Shown here: piece by piece, positions 10,601-22,276 of the stretch | Layout: every line of letters begins with the position of its first letter | Position numbering within the stretch: the first letter of the stretch is position 1 | From: Syncephalis plumigaleata | Lineage: Eukaryota; Zoopagomycota; Zoopagomycetes; Zoopagales; Piptocephalidaceae | NCBI GenBank assembly: GCA_025201365.1 | Contig: JAIXMF010000121.1 | Coordinates: 1 to 36,086 of the forward strand | DNA length: 36,086 nt | Direction: 5' to 3' | The notes under the pieces: model-generated | What the model was told of the DNA's origin: nothing | Seen by the model: the letters and a program-made list of their open reading frames with translations, nothing else | The model's database searches: none | Position numbers and translations under genes: made by a program

Positions 10601-13371
10601 ACTCTAACTTGTCGATAGAACCGGCCAATGATGGTGTACCTGCCAAGCTGAACTTTCTACGTGATCGACGACCTGCACCACTTGTTGGCGATGTAATAGG
10701 CGATGATGTCGTCGACGATGTCGATGATCCAAATGTTGTATCCTCCTTACCAAATGTTGTAGCAACTGTTGTTGGTCTAAGCGTTTCAATGAATGCCTTC
10801 TTATTACGCATTGCAACAGTGTCAACACCTGAACCTGATAATCTTGGTCGATTGCTCTATTATTCATATATATATATATATACATTGTTATCCCTCTAAT
10901 TATTGTTATTGTCATCGTTGTAACTAACCTCATTCCATATCATGCCACGATCTTGTTTTAGTTTTTCAATTTCCTTTAACAATGCATTATGCGTAATATT
11001 CGGTACACCTTGTACAGCTGTTTTACCGGGAATTGCCTTATCATTATCCGGCCATAGCATTTGCTTCATAAGACGATTCTCTACGATTAGACTTTCACGC
11101 GCATTGACAAGTAGCGTGTTCTCCTCGGCTTCATCCTTCAATGCATCGTACAACTGCTGCAACTGCTTATCTTGTTCGCACAATTTCAAGTGATATTGCG
11201 TACGTAATTGAGACACTTGATCCTGAAGCGATTTAACCGTTGTACGCGACATACGCAATAGATCCTCTAATGATTTATTGCGCTCTTGCAACTGGTTCAC
11301 CATACCATCTGGTAATAGCAATTAGTCTAACATCAACTTGAATCTACATCGAATAACCGCCCAATCTACGTACCTGCACCCAATTTGACTTGTTGTTCTA
11401 GTTCAACATTTCGTTTATGTGTTTGATCGAGTTTCCGCTTGATGGTGACAAAGTCTCGTTGCATTCGTTGCAACTTCTCCTCGTTATTGAATCCGGAAAT
11501 AACCGATTTTACAGAAATGCCGTATGTCGTCGAGAATTCATCGTTTATGCCACGACGATCGAGAACAATTTGCGTGATTAGACGATCGATTAAATGGAAA
11601 TACTGTACACGTGTGTCGTCATCGTCGCGCAGCAATAGCAAATGCTGTAGTGCCGATAGTAAATGATCATGCGCCTTGGTGCCCTCCACCGATTTGAGCA
11701 GTGTCTCCATGATTTCTGCCGGACTATTCATATCAGGCATGGCAAATGCATGGTTAAAGTCCATCAACTCGGCCTGATCATCTTCTGATTCGCGTTGATA
11801 CTTGTTCAACTGAAGTATAATCAAGTCATTTGCGAACTCCTTGATCGTACGTAATAGACGTGCCAATCCACAGGCATTCAACTGGTTGCGGTAGTGTTGT
11901 CGTAGATCGACTTCATCGCACACACCCACGACAGCATTGACTAGAATGATATTTGATAGCTAATAAAAAGTATATTAATGTCAAATTATGTATATACCAT
12001 TTCAATAGATTCTAATTACTTACCACATACTCTAGTAATTCTCGATCGGATCCTAGACGACGATATTCGTCGCTAGCACCAACCATACTACCCATACGAC
12101 CACGACCCTCGATTGTCTGCTCGAGTACTCCCATCCAGGGACCGAAACGATGTCGACTCTGTCGCACCGATTGCAACTTGTCCATGGCACGAACGACAAG
12201 AGCGTGTCCATGTGGAATATCACAGTAACAAATAAATGTTAACACTTCCGCCACCAATCGGCGTGTAATAATGCTAGGACTGTCCAGAGAAAGTGCCAAA
12301 TTGAATATGGACACTTCATTGTTGAGAGCATCGCGTGTACCCCACTATATACATATATACGTAATTAGTATTGCTTTTTATCGTACAATTAATGATGACA
12401 GATTATAACTAACCTTATTATTTAGTAGGGATTTTAAACATTTGACAATCTCAATCTCAATATTAATTTCATTTTCTCGTCTAATCCAATGTTTACATTA
12501 TAGATTAGCTATCCTTATCAAATACATGCTCATTACTTTTACTTACCGATTCATACGACTATTAATAACACCTAATGCATCCCATACAAGTTGTGTGCCT
12601 CGTAGATCGATGAATTGACGTACCCATCTATATTGATCATAACAATTAATTAATTATTACTAACAACTAGGATATAACTTACGCTATGGGTTGAGTAGTC
12701 AAAGAGACACGAAGTGCTGTCCATGTCTTTAGTGGAATACTTCGTACATCTGATTCTGCCATTTTCTTAACATAATACTCGGGTGTTGACCGATCCTTAC
12801 TACCATTACGATTGGCTTTATCCTATTCATATTATTATTACAACTAGTTCTACATACATATGTATATATTCATTCACTTACCGCGCTAATCTGCTTGAAC
12901 TGACTAGATTGAACAATTTTCAATTTGTTTTGAAAAGACATTTCGCGCATTTGCTTTCTTTGTGCTTCGCCTAATCCCATGGATTCCTATAATCATGCAA
13001 ACAAACAAAATAGCTTAAGTTTGCAATCCTATACTATTCAGCAGTTATCTTACCATAATTTGCTCTAGCATTTCATCGAGTACCGCTTGTTCACTAGGAC
13101 GGTCAGAGTTCAAACTACCCGAACCATCTGATATATTCGACATTCGACTGGACACGGTAGACGATGCAGATAGCGATGAATTACGCGCTTCTGCCCATGA
13201 TCCCGATGTATGTGACGGCGACATTGGTGTTGCTGAGCCATGTCCACTAGGACCAGTATCGTTACCTGTCGGCGATACGGTAGGTGCCGATATGGACATG
13301 GCCGTCACCGGGGGAGTGATACTACTCTGACTCCCCCCTTTATTACGCTTGCGACGGAAGAACGGCTCCAT
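7645..13371 (-). CDS. Diaphanous-related formin (Bni1/SepA type)
   Basis: Twenty exons encode 1514 residues: complement(7645..7982, 8044..8170, 8223..8387, 8455..8588, 8641..8770, 8845..8997, 9066..9152, 9208..9276, 9334..9464, 9528..9593, 9651..9875, 9935..10856, 10929..11308, 11374..11959, 12024..12344, 12414..12480, 12547..12627, 12683..12822, 12882..12986, 13054..13371). Formins nucleate and processively elongate actin cables for polarity and cytokinesis. In order: Ser/Pro-rich N-terminus; GTPase-binding/FH3 armadillo region (about 100-540, with WVRQFIDLRGTQLVWDAL); coiled coil (about 545-630); Pro-rich FH1 (about 875-970); FH2 from KLKPLQWDKL, containing GNYMNGQGFRGNA and TTLLHFLA; and a textbook DAD, GVMDSLLESLRKGS followed by KRKRG, implying Rho-relieved autoinhibition. 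Intron 8388-8454 is AT-AC and 9876-9934 is GC-AG. The upstream in-frame GTG at 13389 was rejected in favour of the ATG. Confidence 0.95.
8388..8454 (-). other. U12-type AT-AC intron in the formin FH2 domain
   Basis: Read on the minus strand, the exon ends ...GTGATGAAG and the intron opens ATATCCTTT, matching the minor-spliceosome 5' splice site exactly. CCTTAAC (plus 8400-8406) matches the U12 branch-site core and lies 13 nt before the terminal AC (TTTAC). Using this AC joins GTVMK to NFIETAKARFEALD in frame, as expected for FH2. The nearby AG 10 nt later would shift frame and hit a stop. Confidence 0.9.
9876..9934 (-). other. GC-AG intron between FH1 and FH2 of the formin
   Basis: The exon ends KMATG with ACTG|GCAAGTATC, and the acceptor is TATTATAG|GC. 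Only the GC donor (phase 1) keeps frame into IIPAKESKYTARGKLKPL. The GT two bases further in changes frame and leads to an early stop. Confidence 0.88.
9955..10235 (-). repeat. Low-complexity poly-proline tract of formin FH1
   Basis: GGT/GGA/GGC-rich on the plus strand, encoding blocks of 7 to about 15 consecutive prolines separated by GTPSST- and GSNV-like spacers on the minus strand. FH1 prolines bind profilin-actin. The near-repeated spacer GTPSSTG/GTPSSSTG points to growth by replication slippage or unequal exchange. Confidence 0.9.
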
Positions 13372-14570
13372 CACGAGCGATTTAACCACGCGTGTTAATC
13401 TAACACGTACTCTTTTGATGCAATCCCCGTCGTATAAATAGAATCAAGTTTCTTGTCGTAGTTTATAAGAAAGAAACAAGTATGCAATTGACTGGTTCAA
13501 AACTAAATGGAATAGCGAGTTGACTATAGATAATCAGACCAATACAGTATATTGAAATCTAATAATAGCTAGCCAACTAGTTAGCAATACCACCAAGTTG
13601 ATTCAATAATAGATAAATAAACAAGCAGTAGGTGATTAATAGTGATAAGTGATAATAATCATTTACTAGTCATCTGTTCATTCAAGCATCCTCAAATCTA
13701 TCCACTATGACTATTACTTACCAGTTGTAATAAAGACCTAGACACAAGATAATAGTGCGAGTAGTTGCGTAGATTCGTTCAATGTTAATAGAAGATACAG
13801 AGTATTCACCAACAAGAATACAAAAGATCTGCTTGTCAATGTCACAAAGATGAAACTATTCAACTGGTATATCTTTCAATCGTGTACATAAATGTATAGA
13901 TATAGATATATAGATATATAGATATATAGATATGCCACTGCTAAGATTAACACTCGTGCACAGCTACTACACGACACGAATACAAGGGAATTACAAAAAA
14001 AGAATAAGAAGAGAAGCGGACAGTGTGAGTATGGATAGAAGGGAAAAGAAGCGGTGTAGTACAGTGAATACACTTGTGATAATATAGTGTGATATTTATT
14101 AAATGGGCACATACAAACATACACACATGCATGTATGCATCTATGCTCATTAATCATTTATATAACCATTAGTAACAATCATGGTATATTGACAACAATA
14201 AGCTTGGCTAGTAATCTATCTAGTATATCGGTAACCATCAGCTATTTACTTTAGAATAATCTAACAATAGGTAGATATTAATCTTTATAGTCAATGATCA
14301 TAGGCGTATACATCCTAATATTAAACGAATGCAGTTGAATCTATACACATTAACAGGGTAAACCTGTGAAGTACATTTACAAATGGATAAAACGTGTAGA
14401 ACGTTCGCGTCATCTCAAAATAAGCTGCCACCACTCTCCTTTCTTTCTTGCAGTGTCTCCATTGACTATATGCTGTGTCATCCCATCGACTGGTAACTCG
14501 TCTGACTATATCCTACTTCTTCTATTACTACTACTACTACTAGTATTATTCACTATACAAGTGACTGGTC
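13372..14570. other. Divergent intergenic region, formin / OST3
   Basis: A shared upstream region for two divergently transcribed genes. It contains an imperfect ATAGAT/ATATAGAT repeat at about 13895-13933. A minus-strand GTAAGT at about 13716-13721, with a GTGTTAG acceptor candidate near 13408, could mark a 5'-UTR intron of the formin, but there is no coding evidence to test it. No gene is supported; short ORFs here are compositionally random. Confidence 0.4.
13895..13933. repeat. Imperfect ATAGAT/ATATAGAT microsatellite
   Basis: Tandem TAGATATA-type units in the formin/OST3 spacer. Confidence 0.85.
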
Positions 14571-15922
14571 ATGAAGGCATTATCACAGATTCTATCGTTT
14601 ACTCTACTATTCCTATGGCTGGCCTGTGCTCATCATCAAGTACACGCCTCGTTAACGGAAGAGATACAGCAACTAGCTGATCAAACACCGGACAATATCG
14701 TTGCTCTGGATGATAAGACATTTCCAAAGTTCATTGAGAATGGTCACGACTATTCAGTATTGGTCGTTTTCTCTGTTCGCTCTAACGCGTTCAACTGTGA
14801 ACCTTGCATGTAAGTATATCGCATTAATAGATATATATATATGTATATAATGCTAAACTAATCTATGAATAGTCGTTTTGAACCAGAATATCAATTGGTA
14901 GCCTCAAGTTGGAGAAAGATGGGTTCGCCAAAACCGTTGTATTTTGTTCATGTAGATTTCGGTAACGGTCGTCATACTTTTGGCAAGGTAATTGATATAA
15001 TCTCTCTTTCATCCTAGGCTAATCAATCTACGAATAGTATAACATTAATGCTGCACCAGCTGCTCTTCTTTTCCATCCAACGTCGGGACCTGATGCTACT
15101 AAGGCGGATCCAATAGTGTATGACTTTGCACGACGGTAAGCAGTACTAATCATTAAGCAGGGAACACCAGAATACTTATTTCTCTTATTGTAGAGGTCTA
15201 AGTGCTGAAGATGTATCTGCATTTATTAAACAAACTATGGGCATTGAGGTAGGCTATGACTTGTTCAATAATGATCGCATATTAATGTGACCATATCTAT
15301 TTATCTATTTATCTATAGATGACTCTTTATAGACCTATTGACTGGCAAAAACACGGTATTAATGCAGCAATTGTGATTGCATTCTTGGTTGCCCTTCGAT
15401 TCTCATCGCAATATGTATGGGCTATTCTGTCGAATACTCGTGTCTGGAGTGCAATCACATTGGTATGTCATAGTATTGAGCAGCATAGCATTACATCTAA
15501 CTCATCAATAATGATTTATTCTGCATACATCTAGGTATTCCTGCTTATCATGATGTCTGGCTTTATGTGGAATCAGATTCGTATGCCACCTTATCATGGT
15601 GGTAGTCCTCAGAATCCGGAATACATCTCTTCAGGATTCCAACAGCAATTTGTTGCAGAAACTCAAATTGTAGCTTTGCTATGTAAGTGCTTCCTTGATG
15701 TATACGCGTGTCATTCCTCGTGTGTGCTTACAGTTTTACATAGATGCTGGATGTGCCTTCGCTACCGTTTCATTAGTGACACGCGTACCCGCTATCAAGA
15801 ATAGTATGTTGCAAAATATTGCCGCTCTCGTTTGGACTATTATCCTAGTGGTCATCTACTCATTGCTACTACGATTATTCCGTGTCAAGAATGGTGGCTA
15901 CCCATTTAAACTACTATTCTAG
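14571..15922 (+). CDS. OST3: Oligosaccharyltransferase subunit OST3/OST6 (TUSC3/MAGT1 family)
   Basis: Exons are 14571..14809, 14873..14987, 15038..15135, 15194..15248, 15319..15462, 15535..15682, 15744..15922; 325 residues. This ER membrane subunit has a lumenal thioredoxin-like domain that holds substrate cysteines by mixed disulfides so that N-glycosylation sites stay exposed. A signal peptide (about 1-25, hydrophobic LSFTLLFLWLACA) precedes the thioredoxin fold; the redox CxxC is C76-E-P-C79. The lumenal domain ends near MGIEMTLYRPIDW. Four membrane segments follow (AAIVIAFLVALRF, ITLVFLLIMMSGFMWNQIR, LLYAGCAFATVSLV, AALVWTIILVVIYSLLLRLF). The conserved block GFMWNQIRMPPYHG lies between TM2 and TM3. 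Length is normal. An AATAAA at 15947 is a likely polyadenylation signal. It converges with the MFS gene, 126 bp between stops. Confidence 0.95.
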
Positions 15923-16048
15923 ATGTGTGTCTATTGTGTTAGGAATAATAAATGACAAACACATACGTTTATTTACTTTACATTTGTTTGAATAATCATT
16001 CTTTTTATTTGAATTGCACCAGGCAGTTCATTTACAACGCATAAAGAC

Positions 16049-17822
16049 TTAATTATGCTTTCGTATATTTAATGGTCGATCCGGTCCTACCGCGTAGACA
16101 ATGGCAGCAATGACAAGCACGCCAATTGCACCACTTGTATAACAGAACACTGGTCCTGCCAGCCAGTAAATGGTGCAAGCCAGCATGGGACCGGCAGCAC
16201 GACCAAGTTGACCAAGAGATCGGAAATGACCAAGTGCCATACCGCGAGTTAATTGACTTGCTAATCGTGTAGTAGTAGAAGAGGAATGAGATATCTCTTT
16301 TCTATTGTTGTTGTTGCTGTTGTTGTTATTATTGGTAAGCTCGGCTTCATCATCACATTGCATGGAGGCGAGTGAGGTGAGACAGTTGACGACGGTAGCC
16401 GATGTAACCGCCAGGAATATAGCGGATATCCATAGCCAACTCTGCTTTCCTGTATGGGCTGATTGTGCCACCGCTAGGAGAGCAATGGCACAGGCGATAA
16501 TGCCTTGCAATACAATACGCTTCTCGCCGATACGATAGGCGGATCGACGTACATAACCACCTTGTACGGCGGCTGATACAATGCCCACTAGACTTAGAAG
16601 CTTTCCATTCTCCATAGGCGTGAATCCATGTACATCGTGTGTCAGGAAGGTGAGCGTATATTCCATTCCCGAGAAGAGGAATAAATGAAGGAAATGAATA
16701 CGATTGAGAATGTTTAGATTCTTATAGCGTAATTGCATGGACGATGCTGTTGCGGGTGTTGCTGGTGATGTTGTTGTCGTTGTCGTTTTACGATATTGTG
16801 ATGTTTCATCAAGCCATACCAAGATGATTATCGTCTCGATAATAATCAGTAACGAGGCAAATAGCGCGGCACCCGAGTATGGATTTAGATGCCAGTGAGC
16901 GAGTGTCGGGAATGTTTGCTGAATATCCCATGAGGCAAAATAGGCACCCATAGCAGGGCCTACGGTAAATCCTATAGCAAATGCAATGCCAACCATAGCC
17001 TTTAATGATATTAGCACTAGATAGACATGACAAGACAAACCATTCATATATCCACTGTTTTACATACCAATCCTCGTGATCGCGTAGTACGATGTGTGAC
17101 ATCAGTAATAATGGCTACTGCCAGTTGTACATTGCCCTCGGATAGACCGCCGACAATACGTGCAAGTAGGAAAACCGTGAAATCATTAGCAAATGCCCAT
17201 AGCAAACAAGAAAGTAGATTGCCGATCTAGTAGTACGTAGATAAGTAACAGCTAAGATAGAAACTTGGCATGCTAATAGTTAAGCTACTTACCAGCGTGT
17301 ACAAAAGAACAACACGTCTACCGAATCGATCGGATAAACGTCCAATAACAGGTGATATGATAAACTGAAGAAACGAGAATAGCGAGCCTAACGCACCACC
17401 TAGTAATACCGTATCTAATGGTGATCCACTAGGTCCACGCTTATCTGTAACTGGTGCCGATGCAGTATTGCTGGATAGCGTCGATGCTTCACTTGTCCAT
17501 GTACGAAACCGTGCTATTAACAAGAGTATCTGACCTAGTAATGTATCCTATGTATACATTTATACTATTCATTAGTCGCTACGTTTATCTATTGCTATCA
17601 TATATCCATGTCATTAGCTCTTACCTTGCTTTGCCCCTCTTGAGCACGATAGTAATCTATGAGTCGTGGTAACAGTGGCAGGATAATGGTAAAGGCTAGA
17701 ATATCCAATAGTAATGTAAGAAACACCACTCGCATAACACGTCGACTATTGGGTTGTATCGTCGTGGCAGACGACGCCGATAGAGGAGTCTTGTTCCCAG
17801 CAGCAGTAGTAGCAGTAGTCAT
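16049..17822 (-). CDS. Major facilitator superfamily transporter, MFSD10/TETRAN-like
   Basis: Exons are complement(16049..16999, 17068..17226, 17293..17547, 17625..17822); 520 residues. Similarity to animal MFSD10 and bacterial TetA-type drug/H+ antiporters is visible along its length: [20 protein letters not shown] (TM1), [10 protein letters not shown] (loop 2-3 MFS signature), [19 protein letters not shown] (TM4), [16 protein letters not shown] (TM5, antiporter-type motif C position), [17 protein letters not shown] (TM7) and [19 protein letters not shown] (TM11). Twelve membrane spans are expected. The substrate is unknown; efflux of organic anions or drugs is an inference from family. The central loop has a Thr/Ala/Ser-rich tract, and another loop a run of Asn (about 10, encoded by GTT/ATT repeats on the plus strand). 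A TATATATAAA-like element lies about 90 bp upstream. Confidence 0.92.
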
Positions 17823-19791
17823 TCTGTTTAGTGGAAAGGAGAAAGTAAAGCGATAGTTATTATCATGAGAATAGAACGGTAGTTATACGAGAGGAAAGGA
17901 AGGGGCGTTTATATATACGATTGATAGTCCTATTTTTATTAACGGACTCTGTGTAGTACTGTCACAACATCAGATTCCACCTTTTCAACTACCGTTAATT
18001 TGACGGACCTTTAAAATTCCATTACAAACACGATATTGTATTATACGTGTATATCCAAGTAAAACATAAAAGAATGCTAAGGAGTAGTAATACGTTGGTA
18101 TGTTTGCTTAGATTCGTGCATGCTCAGTTTCATGTAAGGCCTAGCTTAATACATATGCGCATGTGCATAAAACTATCACGAGTAGTATGATTACTATTAG
18201 TGATTTGACGATACAGCTAATGATTAACCATGTTGAAGCCAACTTAATATCTATTCATTCATAATGTAAATATCAAAGGCTGAGTAACCTGAAGAATAGA
18301 AGGCTTTACAGTGAGGATACTTGATTGTTATAACTATATTATAGTGATATCGTACGAATCGTACATGCACACACACACACCACATGGTATTCCTTTTTAG
18401 TACAACATCTACATAGATTGCAGCAAACATCTGCCTATGCCATTTGACTTGGTTGTAAAGCCGTATATACGTATATCTATTAGCAATGGCATTAAGACCA
18501 TGGACATCTAATGGAACTATAGAAGTTATAGGATATATATATATATAGTTTTTTATACATTTGAATGAACAGTTCATGTGACCTGAAGCTTTGCAGATTT
18601 ATGACATCACCATTGTGGACGAATAGTAACTACTTGGCGTCACATGTTGTTCTCGCGCGTTACACCTCTTCTTCTCTTTCTATTTCAACTCACCATTAAT
18701 CTACTTGCACCTGTTCGTTCCTTTTTGTTTTCTCCGTTTAAACCTTATTCTAGCGCCAACTCCTCTTATTCATCTTCGTTCTTTATTCTACATCGGTGTG
18801 TGTGTGTGTACATACGTACATACGTGTGTGTGCGGGTGTACGTACGTGCGTGCGTGCTAATAAACGTGCGGCCCCTTTGTCCACCGGTTTCGCCCTATTC
18901 CTTGAGAGTGCTCCTTTTCCCTCTTACTCGTTCGCTCACTCCATCCATCAATCAATCTATTCAGCAATCAATCTATTTCTGATTGATATTCGACACTTGT
19001 TATTGCCGCCGTTTACTTACGCAGTATTACTACACACTACTACATGTGTACATACGCGAGCATCCTCACCTAACCTACCTTGATCTCTATTTGTGATCAT
19101 TCGATAAGCACTTGTATCATATTATCCCACTTGTGTATCCCACGTGAGCGGTGAACCTATCGCCCTTGCAACTTGCTCTTTTTTTCCTTGCCATCCTACC
19201 TCCTATCCTTTACTAAGCACTCGTAGTAGTAATAGGAAAGCAAGGTAGCATCGATTTCTCTTTTTACGAATGGTGTGATATTGTGATCGATATGCTAGTT
19301 GCCATCATCATTACTATTACTCTACAACCAGCAGATATTCTTTTACGCTTCTCGCTACACCATTCGAGTGCTTCACTGTGAATCACATCATTGTTCACTT
19401 CACACTATTCACCTATTCACTCGCTTGCTCATTATTACACACGTACACGCACACTCGTACGTACAATCATCATTGATCGCTCATCGTTACTTGGCCTTGT
19501 TCATTCGTTCATTCATCTATTAGTATATGATACAACTTTTATTCCCTAAACACATTCAAGATAACTTTAAACCTGTATTGTTATTTCTTATACCCCAATC
19601 ACAACGATATATATATCCTTCCTCTTTACTCTTGAGTCTTTTATTCCTACTGCTTGTAAGACTATAGTTTTACCTCGTTCGTTCCATCAGTCTATAAGCT
19701 TATTATTTATTTATCGCTTGTTTCCATACAACACAATCCTATCTATTCCGTGTATCCCTGTGACTGCTGCTGCCTCATTCTAGCGAGCACG
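17823..19791. other. Divergent intergenic region with pyrimidine-rich leader and GT/ACGT repeats
   Basis: Nearly 2 kb between the MFS gene (-) and the next + gene. About 18640-19790 is strongly C/T-rich on the plus strand, as expected for a fungal promoter and 5' leader of the + gene. 18797-18857 is a GTGTGT / TACGTACATACGTG / GTACGTACGTGCGTGC alternating purine-pyrimidine tract. A TTTATATATA element near 17908-17917 reads as a TATA box for the MFS gene on the minus strand. ORFs here reflect open, T-rich sequence and show no conserved motif. Confidence 0.45.
18797..18857. repeat. Alternating purine-pyrimidine (GT/ACGT) tract
   Basis: GTGTGTGTGTGTACATACGT-like then GCGTGCGTGC-like sequence, mostly alternating purine and pyrimidine; capable in principle of Z-DNA formation. 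Confidence 0.75.
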
Positions 19792-20718
19792 ATGACAACT
19801 TTCATTCCAGTTCTATTGACACCAGCACTGTTGTTGATCGGCTGTATGTTGGCGCCGTTCCTATTGATTCTAAGCTTCACCTGTCTATTCGCTCTACTAT
19901 TTATCTATGCGCTTGTATTGAAACGCCAATCCAGAACGGCAGCGTATTCCTTTCAGCAATGGTCGCGCGAACATCCCAGTCATCATCATCATCATCCATC
20001 GAATGATTCCACCAACTCACCAATGTCATTGCTAGATCAACTGCGATCACACTGGGCCTATCAGCTTATTGCACGCTCCAAATCAGTAGTGCTGACAGGT
20101 CTACAGATTGCCAGTGGTTTAGGCGCATTATGGCAAGCAGGCGGCTTATCCAGAATTAGAGATAGACGTGCATCAGTCGTCACTAATCCTCATCTTATCA
20201 CCAATAACAGCAATAACAGCAATAACAGCAATAGCAATAACCACAATGCCTATGGCCATAGTAGTCATCCTATTAACAATCGTATAGACACAAATATCAC
20301 TGAATACAATAGAAAAGGACAAAATAGCAATAGCAACAATACCAGCAATAGCAGTAATATTAGTGAAACCACCTCACATACAACTTCAAATACCAATCAT
20401 ACTAATAATAGCAGTAGTAATAATCGGCATCATTATCGTTTAGATAACAAATTAGATACTGCACTATCCATACGAAAATACCATTCAAGACATACTACTA
20501 CCACTACTACTACTACTACTACTACATCGTTAATGGGTGTTGCATTTGTACGACGACCCACCACGAGTATGCTAGATGATACGCGTATTCTACCAACAAA
20601 AATATTGCCTGCTTCTTCTAGTCGACTAAAAAGCGGTAGGGATGATATTCATCGTTTACCATTTATGATGCCATCTAAAATAACCGCTAAACGTCAGTAT
20701 ACCACTCATTCATGTTAA
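19792..20718 (+). CDS. Putative membrane protein with Asn/Ser/Thr-rich tail
   Basis: A single exon of 308 residues; I do not recognise the family. Residues 1-48 are very hydrophobic and look like two closely spaced membrane segments (FIPVLLTPALLLIGCML and FLLILSFTCLFALLFIYAL), then a basic KRQSR stop-transfer, so a membrane hairpin with a cytosolic tail is likely. A short amphipathic segment (about 80-120, LLDQLRSHWAYQLIARSK then GLQIASGLGALWQAGGL) looks conserved-like. The remainder is low complexity: a His run, Asn/Ser tracts, and 11 consecutive Thr encoded by an (ACT)n repeat at about 20496-20525. The ATG at 19792 was chosen; the frame is open to a GTG at 19750. The good ORF length and an AATAAA at 20915 support a real gene. 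Confidence 0.58.
   Translation: MTTFIPVLLTPALLLIGCMLAPFLLILSFTCLFALLFIYALVLKRQSRTAAYSFQQWSREHPSHHHHHPSNDSTNSPMSLLDQLRSHWAYQLIARSKSVVLTGLQIASGLGALWQAGGLSRIRDRRASVVTNPHLITNNSNNSNNSNSNNHNAYGHSSHPINNRIDTNITEYNRKGQNSNSNNTSNSSNISETTSHTTSNTNHTNNSSSNNRHHYRLDNKLDTALSIRKYHSRHTTTTTTTTTTTSLMGVAFVRRPTTSMLDDTRILPTKILPASSSRLKSGRDDIHRLPFMMPSKITAKRQYTTHSC
20496..20525 (+). repeat. (ACT)n triplet repeat encoding poly-Thr
   Basis: Tandem ACT/ACC codons giving an uninterrupted Thr run in the preceding membrane-protein gene. Confidence 0.85.
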
Positions 20719-22276
20719 GGTAGATTCTGTTAAATGAACTTGGATAGATTCTTTTTTATTACTACTACTATTACTACTTCTATTATATACTATTTCAACA
20801 CCTTCATGTGTTCTACTTTGTTGCCAATACAAATCAACATTTCATCCAACTCTATATTTCATTTCTTGGTGTATTCCTATAAATTATTGTAACATTGTCG
20901 TATTGACACAATGAAATAAAGCAATGCTTCATGACATCTCCCTTGTCTTCATTGTACGATTACATTTGAATCAGCATGATACAATTTAGCCGAGTGTGAT
21001 CAAAAATGATAGATTTCTATCACATGCTAAGCATCATGGTTGCAATGCAGTAAGCATCGTATTATAGCACATAGCAAGCATGATAACAACCATTACTCCT
21101 GAATCGCTTACTGCCATTACATGACATGCGGTGTATGTATACACACACACACGTGTATCTCTATGACAAACACTATGGAGAAATGTACAACCGTGCCATG
21201 CGATGAATAAAGAAAGGCCGATGTGTGTGTATGTGCGTACACACACAAATACACGCTTACTGTCAAGTACTAAGCGTACAAGCATCCTTGATCCTTGTAA
21301 GGCTACTTTCTGTACTACTTCTCCTTTACTGTTAAACTTATTCGATAGTCAATGTCAAGTGTGTGTGCACAATAACTGCTGCAACTACCATTGCTGTTTC
21401 TTATTGCTGTTTCTTATTCTGCTTATTGTCTTTCACTTTTCTTTCCTATTCTATGGTCACTATCATTCCCATTTCCCTTTCCTTGTTTCATCGCCATATT
21501 GTCTCTAGGTTCTTAACGAGTAAATAACCACATTTGAAACTATTCACTACTATCGAGTTACTTACCACCTTCGGTATTACTTACTGTCCGATACAAAGAC
21601 ATACACGCGTGTGTGTTCTCCGACGCACACACCCACACAAGCGCTGTCTTCTCCGCCTCAGGTTTATCTTCAGCTGCTTTCCTTCTAGATTGCTAATATT
21701 TACTCTACCTTTCTATTTGTGCGTGCGTGTGTGTATGCGTGCCTATCTATTCCTCTGTTGCCTTACTTATAATATTGAATCTCGCTTTTTACATCTGTGC
21801 ACTACTACTAGTACTAGTACTTTTTCTTTTCCAAAAAGTGTGCTTACTCAGTGATTCAATCGTAGAACTCTTCATTGGTCTTGTTGGCATTGGTCTCATA
21901 TCCACCAAGTGTAATAGCAGTATTTGTTAAAACTGCAGTAAATCAGCGTTATTCAGTAATTGGTGGCATATACCGATTGCGTTGCAGCATCTCTCTTTCG
22001 CTCACTCGCTCACTCACTCTTCCTTTCTCTCGCTTTCGCTCTCTCTCTCGTTTTCTATCTATTCACAGTCCCTTCTTATTCTATACTTGAATTCATATTT
22101 TATTATAGTATTCATTATTACATTGCCGTTATAGTTGCACAGCCCTCATCATTTTAGTTTATACGTTTGTTAAACACAATAACAGTTGTCGTAGTTGTTG
22201 TTTTCGTTGCTATATTTATCTAGCATATTCTATGCTGTATACCTTGGTCGTTTAGCGCGGTTATTCACGTCAAATC
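20719..22276. other. Intergenic region with pyrimidine-rich leader of the TBC gene
   Basis: It begins with the 3' flank of the membrane-protein gene (AATAAA at 20915-20920). From about 21290 to 22270 the plus strand is C/T-rich with CTCTCTCGCTTTCGCTCTCT-type tracts near 21990-22060, resembling the leader in front of the previous + gene. Short CACACA/GTGTGT runs occur near 21138-21160 and 21220-21250. No conserved ORF or RNA gene seen. Confidence 0.45.

Noticed and set aside
13369-13389. Formin start at the upstream GTG (13389)
   Set aside because: GTG initiation is not expected in a fungal nuclear gene; the ATG at 13371 opens MEPFFRRKRN.
18644-19523. Plus-strand ORFs rich in Leu, Ser, Tyr, Phe and Cys
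   Set aside because: They result from pyrimidine-rich sequence; they overlap in several frames, contain microsatellites and have no motif.
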